Both the position numbers and the translations under genes were made by a program. This document shows, in pieces, positions 45,150 to 53,233 of a stretch of DNA of 64,000 nucleotides (positions are counted from its first letter, which is position 1; each line of letters begins with the position of its first letter). The stretch spans positions 2,790,001 through 2,854,000 of the forward strand of contig NZ_CP022437.1 of NCBI RefSeq assembly GCF_002224365.1, in the 5' to 3' direction. The notes under the pieces were generated by a model that saw only the letters and a list, made by a program, of their open reading frames with translations, did not search any database and was not told where the DNA came from. This stretch comes from Virgibacillus necropolis. Its GTDB lineage: Bacteria; Bacillota; Bacilli; Bacillales; Amphibacillaceae.

Positions 45150-46943
45150 TTACTTAGCTTCCAACTGATTTTGCAATAAATGACTAAACATACTTTTCTT
45201 TTCTTCTGCTAGCTGAGTAAACCCACCCTTTTGAATTACTTCACCTTCGTCTAAAACAACAACTTGATCAGCATTACGAATCGTTGATAAGCGGTGGGCA
45301 ATAACAATAATCGTCATCTTGCCCTTTAGCCGTTCTAGTGCCTCTTGGATTTTCACTTCATTTTCCGTATCAAGTGCACTTGTCGCTTCGTCTAACACAA
45401 GGATCGATGGGTTCCGAAGAATAGCTCTCGCTAGGACAAGCCGTTGCCGTTCTCCCCCTGACAGTTTAATTCCACGATCACCAATTAAGGTATCAAGACC
45501 AGCAGATAGCTTACTTACAAATTCAGCCGCTGAAGAAAATTCTAGTGCTTCCCACATTTCTTCTTCGCTTGCATTTGGTTCAACCAACAGTAAGTTTTCT
45601 TTAATACTGGCATTAAACAGGAAAGGATCTTGTGGCACATAGCTAACCGCACGTCTTAAGGCTAAAAGACTTTCACTTGTCAAAGGTATTCCATCTATTA
45701 GGACTTGCCCCTTTTCTGGCTGATTTAAGCCCATTAATAAATCAATCAATGTACTTTTTCCAGCACCAGACCGTCCAACAAAAGCTGTCATTTGATTAGA
45801 TGGTATGATTAAATTTATATCTTGCAAAGCATAGTTCATTTCATTTTGATTATATCGGAAATAGACGTGATCACATTGAAGATTGTACTTTATGTGTAGA
45901 GGGGGAATTTTATTATCCATTCCCATTTCAAATTCTTGAGCATTCCTGCATTCATGTTGCAAAGCCTTTACTGCTTTAAAGGCTGGGATCGTTGTTGCTA
46001 TTTGTTCCATTGAAGATTGAATACCCGCAATTCTTGGCCAAAGCCTGGAAAAAATAATAATAACTAACATTAATTGACCTGCCTGTGCACTAAATATTGT
46101 AACGGCTACATAAATAAATGCTGCAATTAATACACTAGATGCGACTTTATAATATAATTGAGAAGTTGTTTTCAATTTCGTGTATTCGACTTGTTCATTT
46201 TGCATTCTATTTGTAATGGAACCAAACCAATCCATTCTAGAACTCTCTAACGTATTACTCTTTATATCTTTTATCCCGTTAACTTGATCCGTTATTCCAG
46301 CAAGGTAGTTCTTCCCTAATTCATAATTTCGTTTTCCAAGAGCCAGAGATCTTTTTAGAAATTTCCGATTTAAAAAGATAAGAACCAGACCACAGAGCAG
46401 TACAAAGATGGTTATATTTGGTGAGAGCCAGAAAGCTAGCCCTACCTGGATAAATGTAAACACAAGGGAAGAAACAAATTTTAAAAATGAATTCGTTCCT
46501 GCACTGGCACGAGCTAATTCTGCCGTTAATATGTTAATAAGATCAGATTTTCTTTGCTTTATGAAAAAGTCCCAATTTGAATAAAGTAATGATCCGTATG
46601 TTTCAATACGCATATGTCTTAAAAAGCCAAGCTGAATAACCGCATTTTTAACTGTTAACTGTCGATTCATTACATTTTGAGCAATCACAACAAAGACAAA
46701 TATCCCCAAAATCAACGGTAAACCCAATGAACTTGGAATATTATTTACGAATCCAAACATACTCATAAATGGTATCTCTTCAACACCCATATCGACAATC
46801 CCGCTCATACTAATTAAAGGAACTAATAATATGATTCCAATACCTTCAAGCAAACCAATAGCAGTCATTGCAACAAGATTTATATAAAGAATTTTTCCAG
46901 AATACGCGTGTATTTGTTTTAAAAAGTAAAAAACATGACCCAT
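45150..46943 (-). CDS. Lasso peptide ABC exporter (permease-ATPase fusion)
   Basis: A 597-residue half-transporter: six membrane helices in residues 1-320, then the ATPase domain with Walker A GRSGAGKSTLIDLL (about 390-404), the Q-loop in SYVPQDPFLFN, the signature LSGGERQR and LVLDEATSALD, then the H-loop IAHRLSTI. It would export the mature lasso peptide and provide self-protection, the role of the D protein in such clusters. It begins 12 bases after the nucleotidyltransferase gene. The final gene of the core cluster. Confidence 0.9.
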   Translation of the reverse strand: MGHVFYFLKQIHAYSGKILYINLVAMTAIGLLEGIGIILLVPLISMSGIVDMGVEEIPFMSMFGFVNNIPSSLGLPLILGIFVFVVIAQNVMNRQLTVKNAVIQLGFLRHMRIETYGSLLYSNWDFFIKQRKSDLINILTAELARASAGTNSFLKFVSSLVFTFIQVGLAFWLSPNITIFVLLCGLVLIFLNRKFLKRSLALGKRNYELGKNYLAGITDQVNGIKDIKSNTLESSRMDWFGSITNRMQNEQVEYTKLKTTSQLYYKVASSVLIAAFIYVAVTIFSAQAGQLMLVIIIFSRLWPRIAGIQSSMEQIATTIPAFKAVKALQHECRNAQEFEMGMDNKIPPLHIKYNLQCDHVYFRYNQNEMNYALQDINLIIPSNQMTAFVGRSGAGKSTLIDLLMGLNQPEKGQVLIDGIPLTSESLLALRRAVSYVPQDPFLFNASIKENLLLVEPNASEEEMWEALEFSSAAEFVSKLSAGLDTLIGDRGIKLSGGERQRLVLARAILRNPSILVLDEATSALDTENEVKIQEALERLKGKMTIIVIAHRLSTIRNADQVVVLDEGEVIQKGGFTQLAEEKKSMFSHLLQNQLEAK

Positions 46944-46955
46944 TCGTTTGTCCCC

Positions 46956-48146
46956 CTAAGGTAATGCATGCTTCCATATTTTTCTTGTTTTCCTCCAAGC
47001 CCATAATATCGGGCGCAACGGAAAATATAAAAAATGAAGTCGTTTTGGTAGTGGCAGCGTTTCTGCATCTTCAGGATATGGATACAGGAAGCTGATAATA
47101 AAAATAGTCTTTTGCTGAAAAGACATTAAAGAAAACAAATAACGTTTGTGATAGCGAGCAACTTCGTCAGGAACAGGGTCAGTATGTAAATTTATCATTG
47201 CCTCGAGGTAAAATATCGCTTCTTGAGCTAATTTTCTTGGACGTTTGCTTATAAATAATGATTTCATTTCATTTGTTAATTGTGCATTTAACAACTTTGA
47301 TGCCAAGATAATGCTCTGTCCACCTATACCAAGGAAATAGTTTGATTTTAATAATTCGTGAACCATTTCCCAGTTAATGTCTTGTTTCATAATGCGGTGA
47401 ATATCTACTACCCAACGTAGACGTGACCAACCATGACGAGAACCGTGTGATACAAGAAATAAAAACAAATCTTCTTTTCCTAATAAATAAACAGGAAAAC
47501 TTGTAAGTGTACTCTTATTTTTTCGTTTCCATAATTCGCAAAATCCTGGTTCTTTACTTGGACCAGGATTCAGCCGCCAATGGATTTCTAATTTAATATT
47601 TTTTACTGGGTGTATGTATGTAACATGATGATGTCTCCATTTCCAGTCATTCAACACTGTTTGTATATAATCATCTTTCTTATACCCATGACTAACAAGT
47701 AGTTGTTCTGCTTGATCAATTTTTTCTACGGGAATCAGCATATCTAAATCACTTGACGTGCGAAGTGAAACATCACCATATAGTTCATGGGCAAGCACTG
47801 GACCCTTTAAAAAAAGGAGACTTATTTGACTTTCTGCAAACCATTTACTTACACGTTCCATTTCCCCACTTAAATGTAGCATTTGAAATGTATTTTGCAT
47901 GTACTGCTGCTGCAGAAACTGTCTTACGTATGTTGGAACCAACTGCTCTTCAAGTAGCTTTATTTTATTATGGAGTAATGGATATACACGGTGATGCTTC
48001 GCTTGATTAATAAAGGCGTTCCAATCGATCTTGTTGCATAGTTCTACTTGATGTTCTTTGATGTATTGTTCATTTCCTTCTTTTAGTAACGCAAGAATTA
48101 GATTTACTTCCTTGGGAATACGCGCAAGATCAAGTGTGTTATCCAT
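46956..48146 (-). CDS. Nucleotidyltransferase family protein of lasso cluster
   Basis: A 396-residue soluble protein with the minimal nucleotidyltransferase signature TSSDLDMLIPV (metal-binding D133 and D135) after LLFLKGPVLAHELYG. Proteins of this family recur in Firmicutes lasso clusters of the paeninodin type. Their role is unproven; transfer of a nucleotide, or of a group onto the phosphorylated peptide C-terminus, has been imagined. ATG behind AGAAGGAG, 25 bases after B2. Tight spacing on both sides places it firmly inside the cluster transcript. Confidence 0.82.
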   Translation of the reverse strand: MDNTLDLARIPKEVNLILALLKEGNEQYIKEHQVELCNKIDWNAFINQAKHHRVYPLLHNKIKLLEEQLVPTYVRQFLQQQYMQNTFQMLHLSGEMERVSKWFAESQISLLFLKGPVLAHELYGDVSLRTSSDLDMLIPVEKIDQAEQLLVSHGYKKDDYIQTVLNDWKWRHHHVTYIHPVKNIKLEIHWRLNPGPSKEPGFCELWKRKNKSTLTSFPVYLLGKEDLFLFLVSHGSRHGWSRLRWVVDIHRIMKQDINWEMVHELLKSNYFLGIGGQSIILASKLLNAQLTNEMKSLFISKRPRKLAQEAIFYLEAMINLHTDPVPDEVARYHKRYLFSLMSFQQKTIFIISFLYPYPEDAETLPLPKRLHFLYFPLRPILWAWRKTRKIWKHALP

Positions 48147-48171
48147 AGTTTTCTCCTTCTAGATCTTTCAT

Positions 48172-48612
48172 TTATACTACCTTTGCAAATTTGGCAACAA
48201 CAGTGAATTTCTCCATTCCTTCTGAGCCAGAAACATAAAATGACCCACTCCTTAGCCAAGCGTGGGCAATTAACTCGCCATTTTTATCTTTGGCGGTGCC
48301 TAAATATAGTGTCGAATCAATATGACGACGTGCCAGCAATTTCTGACCAGCAATCGCTTTTACTAGACATTGGCTTTCCCAGAAAGTGTGTGGACTCATA
48401 ATTCTTATTGCTGCAGATACATCTTTTATTATTCCCAAGTACTTAGAATCTTCTGTGTATGCAGTTTCATCCATATTTTTACCCAAAGATGGAGCAATTT
48501 TGGCGAAAGGCAAGCCCTTGAGAAGGCGTGCCCATCCCAAACAAATAAAGGCCTCTAGCAATAACATTTTTGTTTTCCAATTCAATGAAAAAAAAGTCCT
48601 TATCTTTTTCAT
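48172..48612 (-). CDS. Lasso peptide leader protease B2 (transglutaminase-like)
   Basis: A 146-residue lasso maturation protease. The catalytic cysteine is C82 in WESQCLVKAIAG and the histidine H117 in AHAWLRSG; the third residue cannot be fixed, as no Asp stands at the expected place after the His. It would cut the leader after the conserved Thr-Met of both precursors, after recognition by the separate B1 protein. It is separated from B1 by the second precursor gene and a hairpin. SD AAAGGA lies rather far (11 bases) from the ATG. Confidence 0.92.
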   Translation of the reverse strand: MKKIRTFFSLNWKTKMLLLEAFICLGWARLLKGLPFAKIAPSLGKNMDETAYTEDSKYLGIIKDVSAAIRIMSPHTFWESQCLVKAIAGQKLLARRHIDSTLYLGTAKDKNGELIAHAWLRSGSFYVSGSEGMEKFTVVAKFAKVV

Positions 48613-48683
48613 AAGGTTCTCTAATCCTTTCTAACAAGTCTAGTATCCGTACATGTTTAATAACTCATTTTAAAGTTTGTTAA

Positions 48684-48718
48684 CCAACCTTTATACTATT
48701 TAAGAATATAGAGGTTGG
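48684..48718 (-). terminator. Hairpin after precursor A2
   Basis: On the minus strand CCAACCT pairs with AGGTTGG, and the stem is extended by TATA/TATA and AT-rich pairs around a TTAA loop. No strong T-tract follows. It sits 30 bases beyond the A2 stop and before B2, and may protect the short precursor RNA or cause partial termination. Confidence 0.6.
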
Positions 48719-48747
48719 CTATGTAAGGTTACTGATGAATGACTTAA

Positions 48748-48888
48748 TTAGCTATCTCCAACTCCACCATGGCCGTAATTATCATCCAACCAATCCTCAA
48801 ACCAATCAAACCAGTCTTCCCAGTCCCCGGTCATTGTTTTTCTAACATCTAATACTTCTAAAACAGGCTTACTCCATTTTCCTTTCAT
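48748..48888 (-). CDS. Lasso peptide precursor A2, Trp/Asp-rich core
   Basis: A 46-residue ORF, missed by length cut-offs, behind GGGAGGTG. The leader (1-19) is MKGKWSKPVLEVLDVRKTM, with the W/YxxP recognition motif and Thr at -2, virtually the same as A1. The 27-residue core begins T-G-D-W. Asp at core position 9 would allow the usual nine-residue ring. Trp stands at core 4, 7, 10 and 14, Phe at 8 and 11, and acidic residues at 3, 5, 6, 9, 12, 13, 16 and 17. The glycine-rich tail ends in Asp-Ser, so the terminal Ser could be phosphorylated by K. There are no Lys or Arg in the core. Lies between B1 and B2. Confidence 0.88.
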   Translation of the reverse strand: MKGKWSKPVLEVLDVRKTMTGDWEDWFDWFEDWLDDNYGHGGVGDS

Positions 48889-48948
48889 TTTTTCACCTCC
48901 CTTTAAGGAAAAAATTAAATTAGCACTTTGCTAGAATAAATACCAAGA

Positions 48949-49239
48949 TCAAGAGGCTGCCCCATCTTCTATCTTAATCAGCCTTTCGTCCAATAATAGA
49001 TTTAAGAAAGACAAGACTTGATCCCAGCATTCATCTTGTTTGACCTCATAATGCTTCATTAAAAAAGCTATTAAATCTTCTGTTGTAGTAGGGTCTTTAA
49101 TTTGTTCCCAAATCTCTCCCCCCATTTCCCCAAGGTTGTAATATTTTCCATTATGAATACTTAACATTACTTTTTCGCCATCCATATCACTTACGATGTT
49201 TCCTTGTTCTTGGCTAACAATACTTTGGTTTTTAATCAT
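48949..49239 (-). CDS. Lasso peptide B1, PqqD-like RRE protein
   Basis: A 96-residue PqqD-fold protein with the family beta-hairpin and helices (GEKVMLSIHNGKYYNLGEMG and GEIWEQI). As a RiPP recognition element it binds the leader peptides and presents them to protease B2. Its ATG overlaps the K stop (ATGA at 49236-49239), showing translational coupling. The precursor A2 gene follows 60 bases downstream, an unusual position for a precursor. Confidence 0.93.
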   Translation of the reverse strand: MIKNQSIVSQEQGNIVSDMDGEKVMLSIHNGKYYNLGEMGGEIWEQIKDPTTTEDLIAFLMKHYEVKQDECWDQVLSFLNLLLDERLIKIEDGAAS

Positions 49240-50171
49240 CTGACTTTCTCTCCTTTACCTATTTTAGTTAAAATTAAATTCACTAATTCATGAGCAGTGA
49301 AATGAGAAACAGGCCGTTTAATTTTGTATAGGTCAATTTTATTAACAATTTCTGCAGTCGTGCTAAAATGCCATTCCATTAATCCCGAACGGTTAATTAG
49401 AAAGTTACGGTATGTATGATTGAACAAGGTATGTAGTCGTTCAAGATTTTTAATAGGATAAATTTCAATCTCATAATCATTCGTTTTATTTAGTTCAAAC
49501 ACCCCAGCCAGAGGTACTGGTTCAGTTGCAAATTGCTCTGGAACCGGAACGGCGAACTTTGTTTCCCTGTCGATGATTGGCCTAAGGGGTTTTGAATCAA
49601 TACCAAATTTATCTAAGCTTTCTATCCAAAGTTTCTGCTGTGGATATGCAGGTGTCACAATTGGGATATTGTTTTCATTTACCGTAACTGGAATTACATC
49701 ATCACTTAGTAGTTGATACCCCCTGCTTAAAAATGCGGAAGCAAGCGTTGATTTGCCTGCACCAGAATCACCTACTACCGCATATGCTTTTCCATCTATT
49801 AGTAAAGCACTTCCGTGTAGTGGTAGTATTTGTCTTTGCATTAATAATGCACCCATGCAAGTACCAAGAATGTAGAGTCTAATTTGAGCCTCCTTTGAAC
49901 CATTTATAGGTGAAACAAAAACCTTATTCCCTTTTTGAATGAGGAAAATAGCTGTGTCTGGAACATGAAACAAAACGAAGTCCTTTTTGACAACAAGATA
50001 TTTGTTTTTTTCCGATAGTTTAGACCACATATTTAGTAAATCAGCGTAATGTATACCAATATCCGTCAATTCCTCATCCGTATTTAACTGAGGCAACTCT
50101 GGCAGAGGAAAGTCACTAGAAATACTCAAACCGAAAGCTTTGTAAACGTTTTTTTGGATAGTATCTATCAT
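49236..50171 (-). CDS. HPr-kinase-like lasso peptide kinase (PadeK type)
   Basis: A 311-residue HprK-like kinase with LPLHGSALL (H119), Walker A GDSGAGKST at 134-142 and the catalytic-base/metal region QLLSDDVIPV (157-162). In the paeninodin system the homologous kinase phosphorylates the C-terminal serine of the precursor. Both precursors here end in Ser (Tyr-Ser and Asp-Ser), consistent with that activity. ATG behind CGGAGGAG. A promoter-like site lies about 215 bases upstream, and the stop overlaps the B1 start. Confidence 0.9.
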   Translation of the reverse strand: MIDTIQKNVYKAFGLSISSDFPLPELPQLNTDEELTDIGIHYADLLNMWSKLSEKNKYLVVKKDFVLFHVPDTAIFLIQKGNKVFVSPINGSKEAQIRLYILGTCMGALLMQRQILPLHGSALLIDGKAYAVVGDSGAGKSTLASAFLSRGYQLLSDDVIPVTVNENNIPIVTPAYPQQKLWIESLDKFGIDSKPLRPIIDRETKFAVPVPEQFATEPVPLAGVFELNKTNDYEIEIYPIKNLERLHTLFNHTYRNFLINRSGLMEWHFSTTAEIVNKIDLYKIKRPVSHFTAHELVNLILTKIGKGEKVR

Positions 50172-50385
50172 CGAACTTCTCCTCCGTTTTTAAGAGTACA
50201 ATTTAAATTTGACATACCCTCATGGTTTTCTTCTTTTCATTAGGCACATCAAAACAATCGGTTTCCATTCAACCATCGTTCAATATAAAGAACGAAAACA
50301 AGAAAAAAAGACCTTCACACTGTTTTGAGAAGCATACTATTTTGCTAATTATTCTTATTTTGTTCTTTATAAAGTATTATAAGAT

Positions 50386-50415
50386 GAATTTATCATCTTT
50401 TACATGTAGTGTCAA
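50386..50415 (-). promoter_or_regulatory. Internal promoter between A1 and K
   Basis: On the minus strand TTGACA is followed, after 18 bases, by TAAATT with TGA directly before it (extended -10). It would drive K, B1, A2, B2 and the downstream genes separately from C-A1. The remaining bases 50172-50385 are AT-rich with no ORF that I can support. Confidence 0.6.
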
Positions 50416-50448
50416 TAATACTTTTACAATGTTTTGCTAATTATGTAT

Positions 50449-50476
50449 AGACCTGCATACCACGGTATGCAGGTCT
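50449..50476. terminator. Perfect hairpin after precursor A1
   Basis: AGACCTGCATACC and GGTATGCAGGTCT form a perfect 13-bp stem 20 bases after the A1 stop. The T run is on the plus-strand side, so minus-strand termination may be incomplete; the stem would at least stabilise the precursor message. Confidence 0.7.
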
Positions 50477-50495
50477 TGTTTTTCATAAGTATTTA

Positions 50496-50633
50496 TTAAC
50501 TGTAATGAACAACATCGTCTTCCATTGCGTCTGGATCAGGTTGAACCTCATCTGGGTAATGTAATCCTGGTCCCGCCATAGTCATATTAATATCAAGTAC
50601 TTCTAATAATGGCTTACTCCATGTCTTTTTCAT
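50496..50633 (-). CDS. Lasso peptide precursor A1 (paeninodin-like)
   Basis: A 45-residue ORF behind AAGGAGGTG, 12 bases after the C gene. Leader 1-19 is MKKTWSKPLLEVLDINMTM with the recognition motif WSKP and Thr at -2. The 26-residue core begins A-G-P-G-L, has Asp at core position 9 for a nine-residue macrolactam with Ala1, then a QPDPD segment, and ends V-H-Y-S. Paeninodin has the same AGPG start, Asp9, QPDPD and HYDS-type end, so this is a close relative. The C-terminal Ser is the likely phosphorylation site of K. Followed by a perfect hairpin. Confidence 0.93.
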   Translation of the reverse strand: MKKTWSKPLLEVLDINMTMAGPGLHYPDEVQPDPDAMEDDVVHYS

Positions 50634-50645
50634 GTTTTCACCTCC

Positions 50646-52580
50646 TTAAAAAGTTTTTTTAATAAATCGATACACAATTAAACTTCGCATTAGTAACTTG
50701 AATTCTGAATCAAGTATAAGTTCCGGCTTTGGATTTTCCTTTACTTTTGACATTGCAGATTTAATTATATTTAGATTAAGATATTCAGCCATTGCCGGGT
50801 CCGTGGTAATACTTTGGAATTCATTTATCAATTCGGACCACTGTGGAAGTAGTCTTTGGATACCATCCACTCCCTGTGCTCCTTTTACCAAGTGATTTAA
50901 CCTCACTTTATCAGGTAAGATATTTTTAGTTACCCTACGAATTAATGATCGATCCACGCCTTTTTGAATATACTGCGAATCCGGTACAGATAAACAAAAC
51001 TGGACAACCCGGAGGTCATTCGTTGGATCGCGATTCCAGATTGAGTTTCTTAAGGAAAACTTTGTATCAACTGTTCCATTACTCCGATAAAATAGTTTTT
51101 CAAACTGATTTTCTCTAGCCTCAAAGGTGCTTGGTAAGGTAGAACCTGTTTCATCTATACCAAAACTTTGTATCCTTTCAAATACGTTTTTTCTTTCAGC
51201 GAATGCTAGATTAATTAACATCGGTATGGAAGGTTCTGATCTAGAGCTGAATTTATTTTTTATCGATGGAAATGTTTTTTTTCCTATAACAGACAACACT
51301 CTTTTTCTTCCTGTCCCTTTAACATGAATAAATGCATTTATTTCTCTGTTTAGATTTATCCAACGAAGACTCCTGAATAGCTTCGTATAATAATCTAAAG
51401 CATTTCCCCACGAAATAGTATAATTACCCCGCGATCCATTTAAAAGCACCTTCACCCCCTGCTGGCTTGCTACCTCATATATTCCAGATATCCAATAGGA
51501 GTTTTCGAAAAATTTATATGGCATTTCAAGTACATCTAACCACTTATCCATTTCAGTTAAAGGGCTTTTATCTGGAAAACTTAGATAGTTTGGATTAATA
51601 TTTCCGACATGATTAACAGTTGATTTAATAAAAGGTCTCTCATCTGCTAATTTACTTTTTGGTGTCCAGTCTTCGAAACCATCCATCGGAACATAACTGA
51701 ACGTGTGCAATTGTTTTTTATCTTTTTCTAGTGCTTTAGCAGCAAAACCAACAACGGAACCAGAATCTAATCCTCCACTTAAGCGTGATCCTACCTTATG
51801 ATCAGTTCGCAAGTAATCATTGACCACATTTCCAAATAGTTCTTTAAAGGCTTCCTCGTACTCGGTATTTGACTTTAAATTTAATTTATACTTCGTAGTT
51901 AATGTACTGTATCTTGAAAGAGTAACATTACCTTTAATTACTGATATTGTATGTGACGGTGGAATTTGGTCAATCCCCTTATACACAGTTGCAAGTGGAT
52001 TCACAGTATCAAACATATCCGGAATAGCGAGAAAGTCTGCAAGCCACTCTTCGTTTAAACTTTTTTCCACATACGGTAAAGATAATAATGGTTGTATCAC
52101 CGTACAAAAGGCAAAACAATGATGGTTATTGTAAAAGTAAAGTGTTCTAGCGCCTGAAAAATCCCTAGCACCAAATAACTTTTGATTTTGCTCATCCCAA
52201 ATCATAAAAGCAAAGTCTCCTACCAAATGTTTTGCTACCTCATCTCCCCATCTGCAGTATGCTAATAAGATTAATTGACTATCTGGCATAATTTTTCTTT
52301 TATATTTCTTAACCTGCAAACTTTCAAATAACTCTTCACGATTGTCAATAATAGCATCGGCAGTAATCGATAACTGCCTCTCATAGTCATAATAAGGAAG
52401 TGGTTCTTCTACTGACTCTGGAGTAATCCATTGCGCTTGGCAACCAAGAAAGATATTCCTTTGTTGCCAAATTTGTATATCATCAGCAGGGAACCTCTGA
52501 AGAGTCTGCATCATGCCATTGCTTTGCTCGTTAGATATAGGTTCATTATTACTATTGTAAATCCCAGCTATAGCGCTCAT
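50646..52580 (-). CDS. Lasso peptide cyclase C (asparagine synthetase homolog)
   Basis: A 644-residue protein of the asparagine synthase B fold: N-terminal glutaminase-like domain (MSAIAGIYNSNNEP) and an ATP-pyrophosphatase domain with SRLSGGLDSGSVVG near residue 268. The N-terminal nucleophilic Cys of glutamine amidotransferases is replaced by Ser, so no glutamine hydrolysis is expected. The enzyme adenylates the ring Asp side chain and closes the macrolactam with the core N-terminus. The start at 52580 follows GGGGAGAG; the frame opens 21 bases earlier. It precedes the A1 precursor, unusual in that precursors commonly come first. Confidence 0.92.
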   Translation of the reverse strand: MSAIAGIYNSNNEPISNEQSNGMMQTLQRFPADDIQIWQQRNIFLGCQAQWITPESVEEPLPYYDYERQLSITADAIIDNREELFESLQVKKYKRKIMPDSQLILLAYCRWGDEVAKHLVGDFAFMIWDEQNQKLFGARDFSGARTLYFYNNHHCFAFCTVIQPLLSLPYVEKSLNEEWLADFLAIPDMFDTVNPLATVYKGIDQIPPSHTISVIKGNVTLSRYSTLTTKYKLNLKSNTEYEEAFKELFGNVVNDYLRTDHKVGSRLSGGLDSGSVVGFAAKALEKDKKQLHTFSYVPMDGFEDWTPKSKLADERPFIKSTVNHVGNINPNYLSFPDKSPLTEMDKWLDVLEMPYKFFENSYWISGIYEVASQQGVKVLLNGSRGNYTISWGNALDYYTKLFRSLRWINLNREINAFIHVKGTGRKRVLSVIGKKTFPSIKNKFSSRSEPSIPMLINLAFAERKNVFERIQSFGIDETGSTLPSTFEARENQFEKLFYRSNGTVDTKFSLRNSIWNRDPTNDLRVVQFCLSVPDSQYIQKGVDRSLIRRVTKNILPDKVRLNHLVKGAQGVDGIQRLLPQWSELINEFQSITTDPAMAEYLNLNIIKSAMSKVKENPKPELILDSEFKLLMRSLIVYRFIKKTF

Positions 52581-52687
52581 AATTTTCTCTCCCCACATCA
52601 CACAATTAATAATTCAAACACTTAATAACGAACGTAATTTGCATAGAATCGGATCTCTCATCATTCATTGTAATAAATAAACCTGGA

Positions 52688-52855
52688 TGAATGCAGTATT
52701 GAATATACCAGTTTAGTTCTATATAAAGAACGTTACCACACAAGTTTACTTTATACAAGTGAAATTTCGGCAAATTCAGAAACTGGTGAATTGATTGAAC
52801 CAGGGCATGTAGCTTATGGTCAGCTATTTCATAAGTCCTTATAAATATTACAAAC
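52688..52855 (+). pseudogene. Start-less ORF remnant
   Basis: An open frame of about 55 codons without a start codon or RBS, reading DECSIEYTSLVLYKERYHTS and later GELIEPGHVAYGQLF before a stop at about 52855. It looks like the 3' remnant of an unidentified gene, left between the lasso cluster and the decayed glycosyltransferase. It could also be chance. Confidence 0.3.
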
Positions 52856-52859
52856 TACG

Positions 52860-53194
52860 ATGCCCGCGAGACTATTCATTGCTTCACTGTATAAAGTTTC
52901 TATACATTTCACAAGAATCCAATCATCAGCATCAACAAACATTACATAACCATATCTAGATGTTTAGCCCCCGCTCTTCTAGTGGCAATGCTTCCCTCAT
53001 TATCCTAATCTCTCACAATTATCCTATTGTCTATTTTTTTGTATTTTTCACATATTGCTAAACTGTTTTCAATCAAACCATCATTAATCAAAAATAATTG
53101 AATTATTTGAATAATTGTCTAATAATTGATTTAATGCACTTTTCAAGTTTTCTTCCAGATTATATATAAGGACTCCGATACTAATTTCGTTCAT
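52860..53194 (-). pseudogene. Decayed GT2 glycosyltransferase fragment
   Basis: Starting at an ATG (53194), the minus strand reads MNEISIGVLIYNLEENLKSA, then after frameshifts DGLIENSLAICEKYKKIDNRI, DNEGSIATRRAG and MFVDADDWI in different frames, with internal stops. These segments line up in order with the start of the GT2 gene immediately upstream (53234-54292: LVNDGSTDNSLKICEKYRKTDNRI, NEGTVVTRRKG, MFVDSDDWID). It is a degenerate duplicate truncated after the nucleotide-binding region. The 3' two thirds are missing. Confidence 0.85.
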
Positions 53195-53233
53195 TAAAAT
53201 TCTCTTCCTTCATTTTCCACTCTATCGTACTAC

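Noticed and set aside
50222-50440. 72-codon plus-strand ORF in the lasso cluster
   Set aside because: Runs antisense through the internal promoter, has no RBS and has composition typical of AT-rich chance frames.
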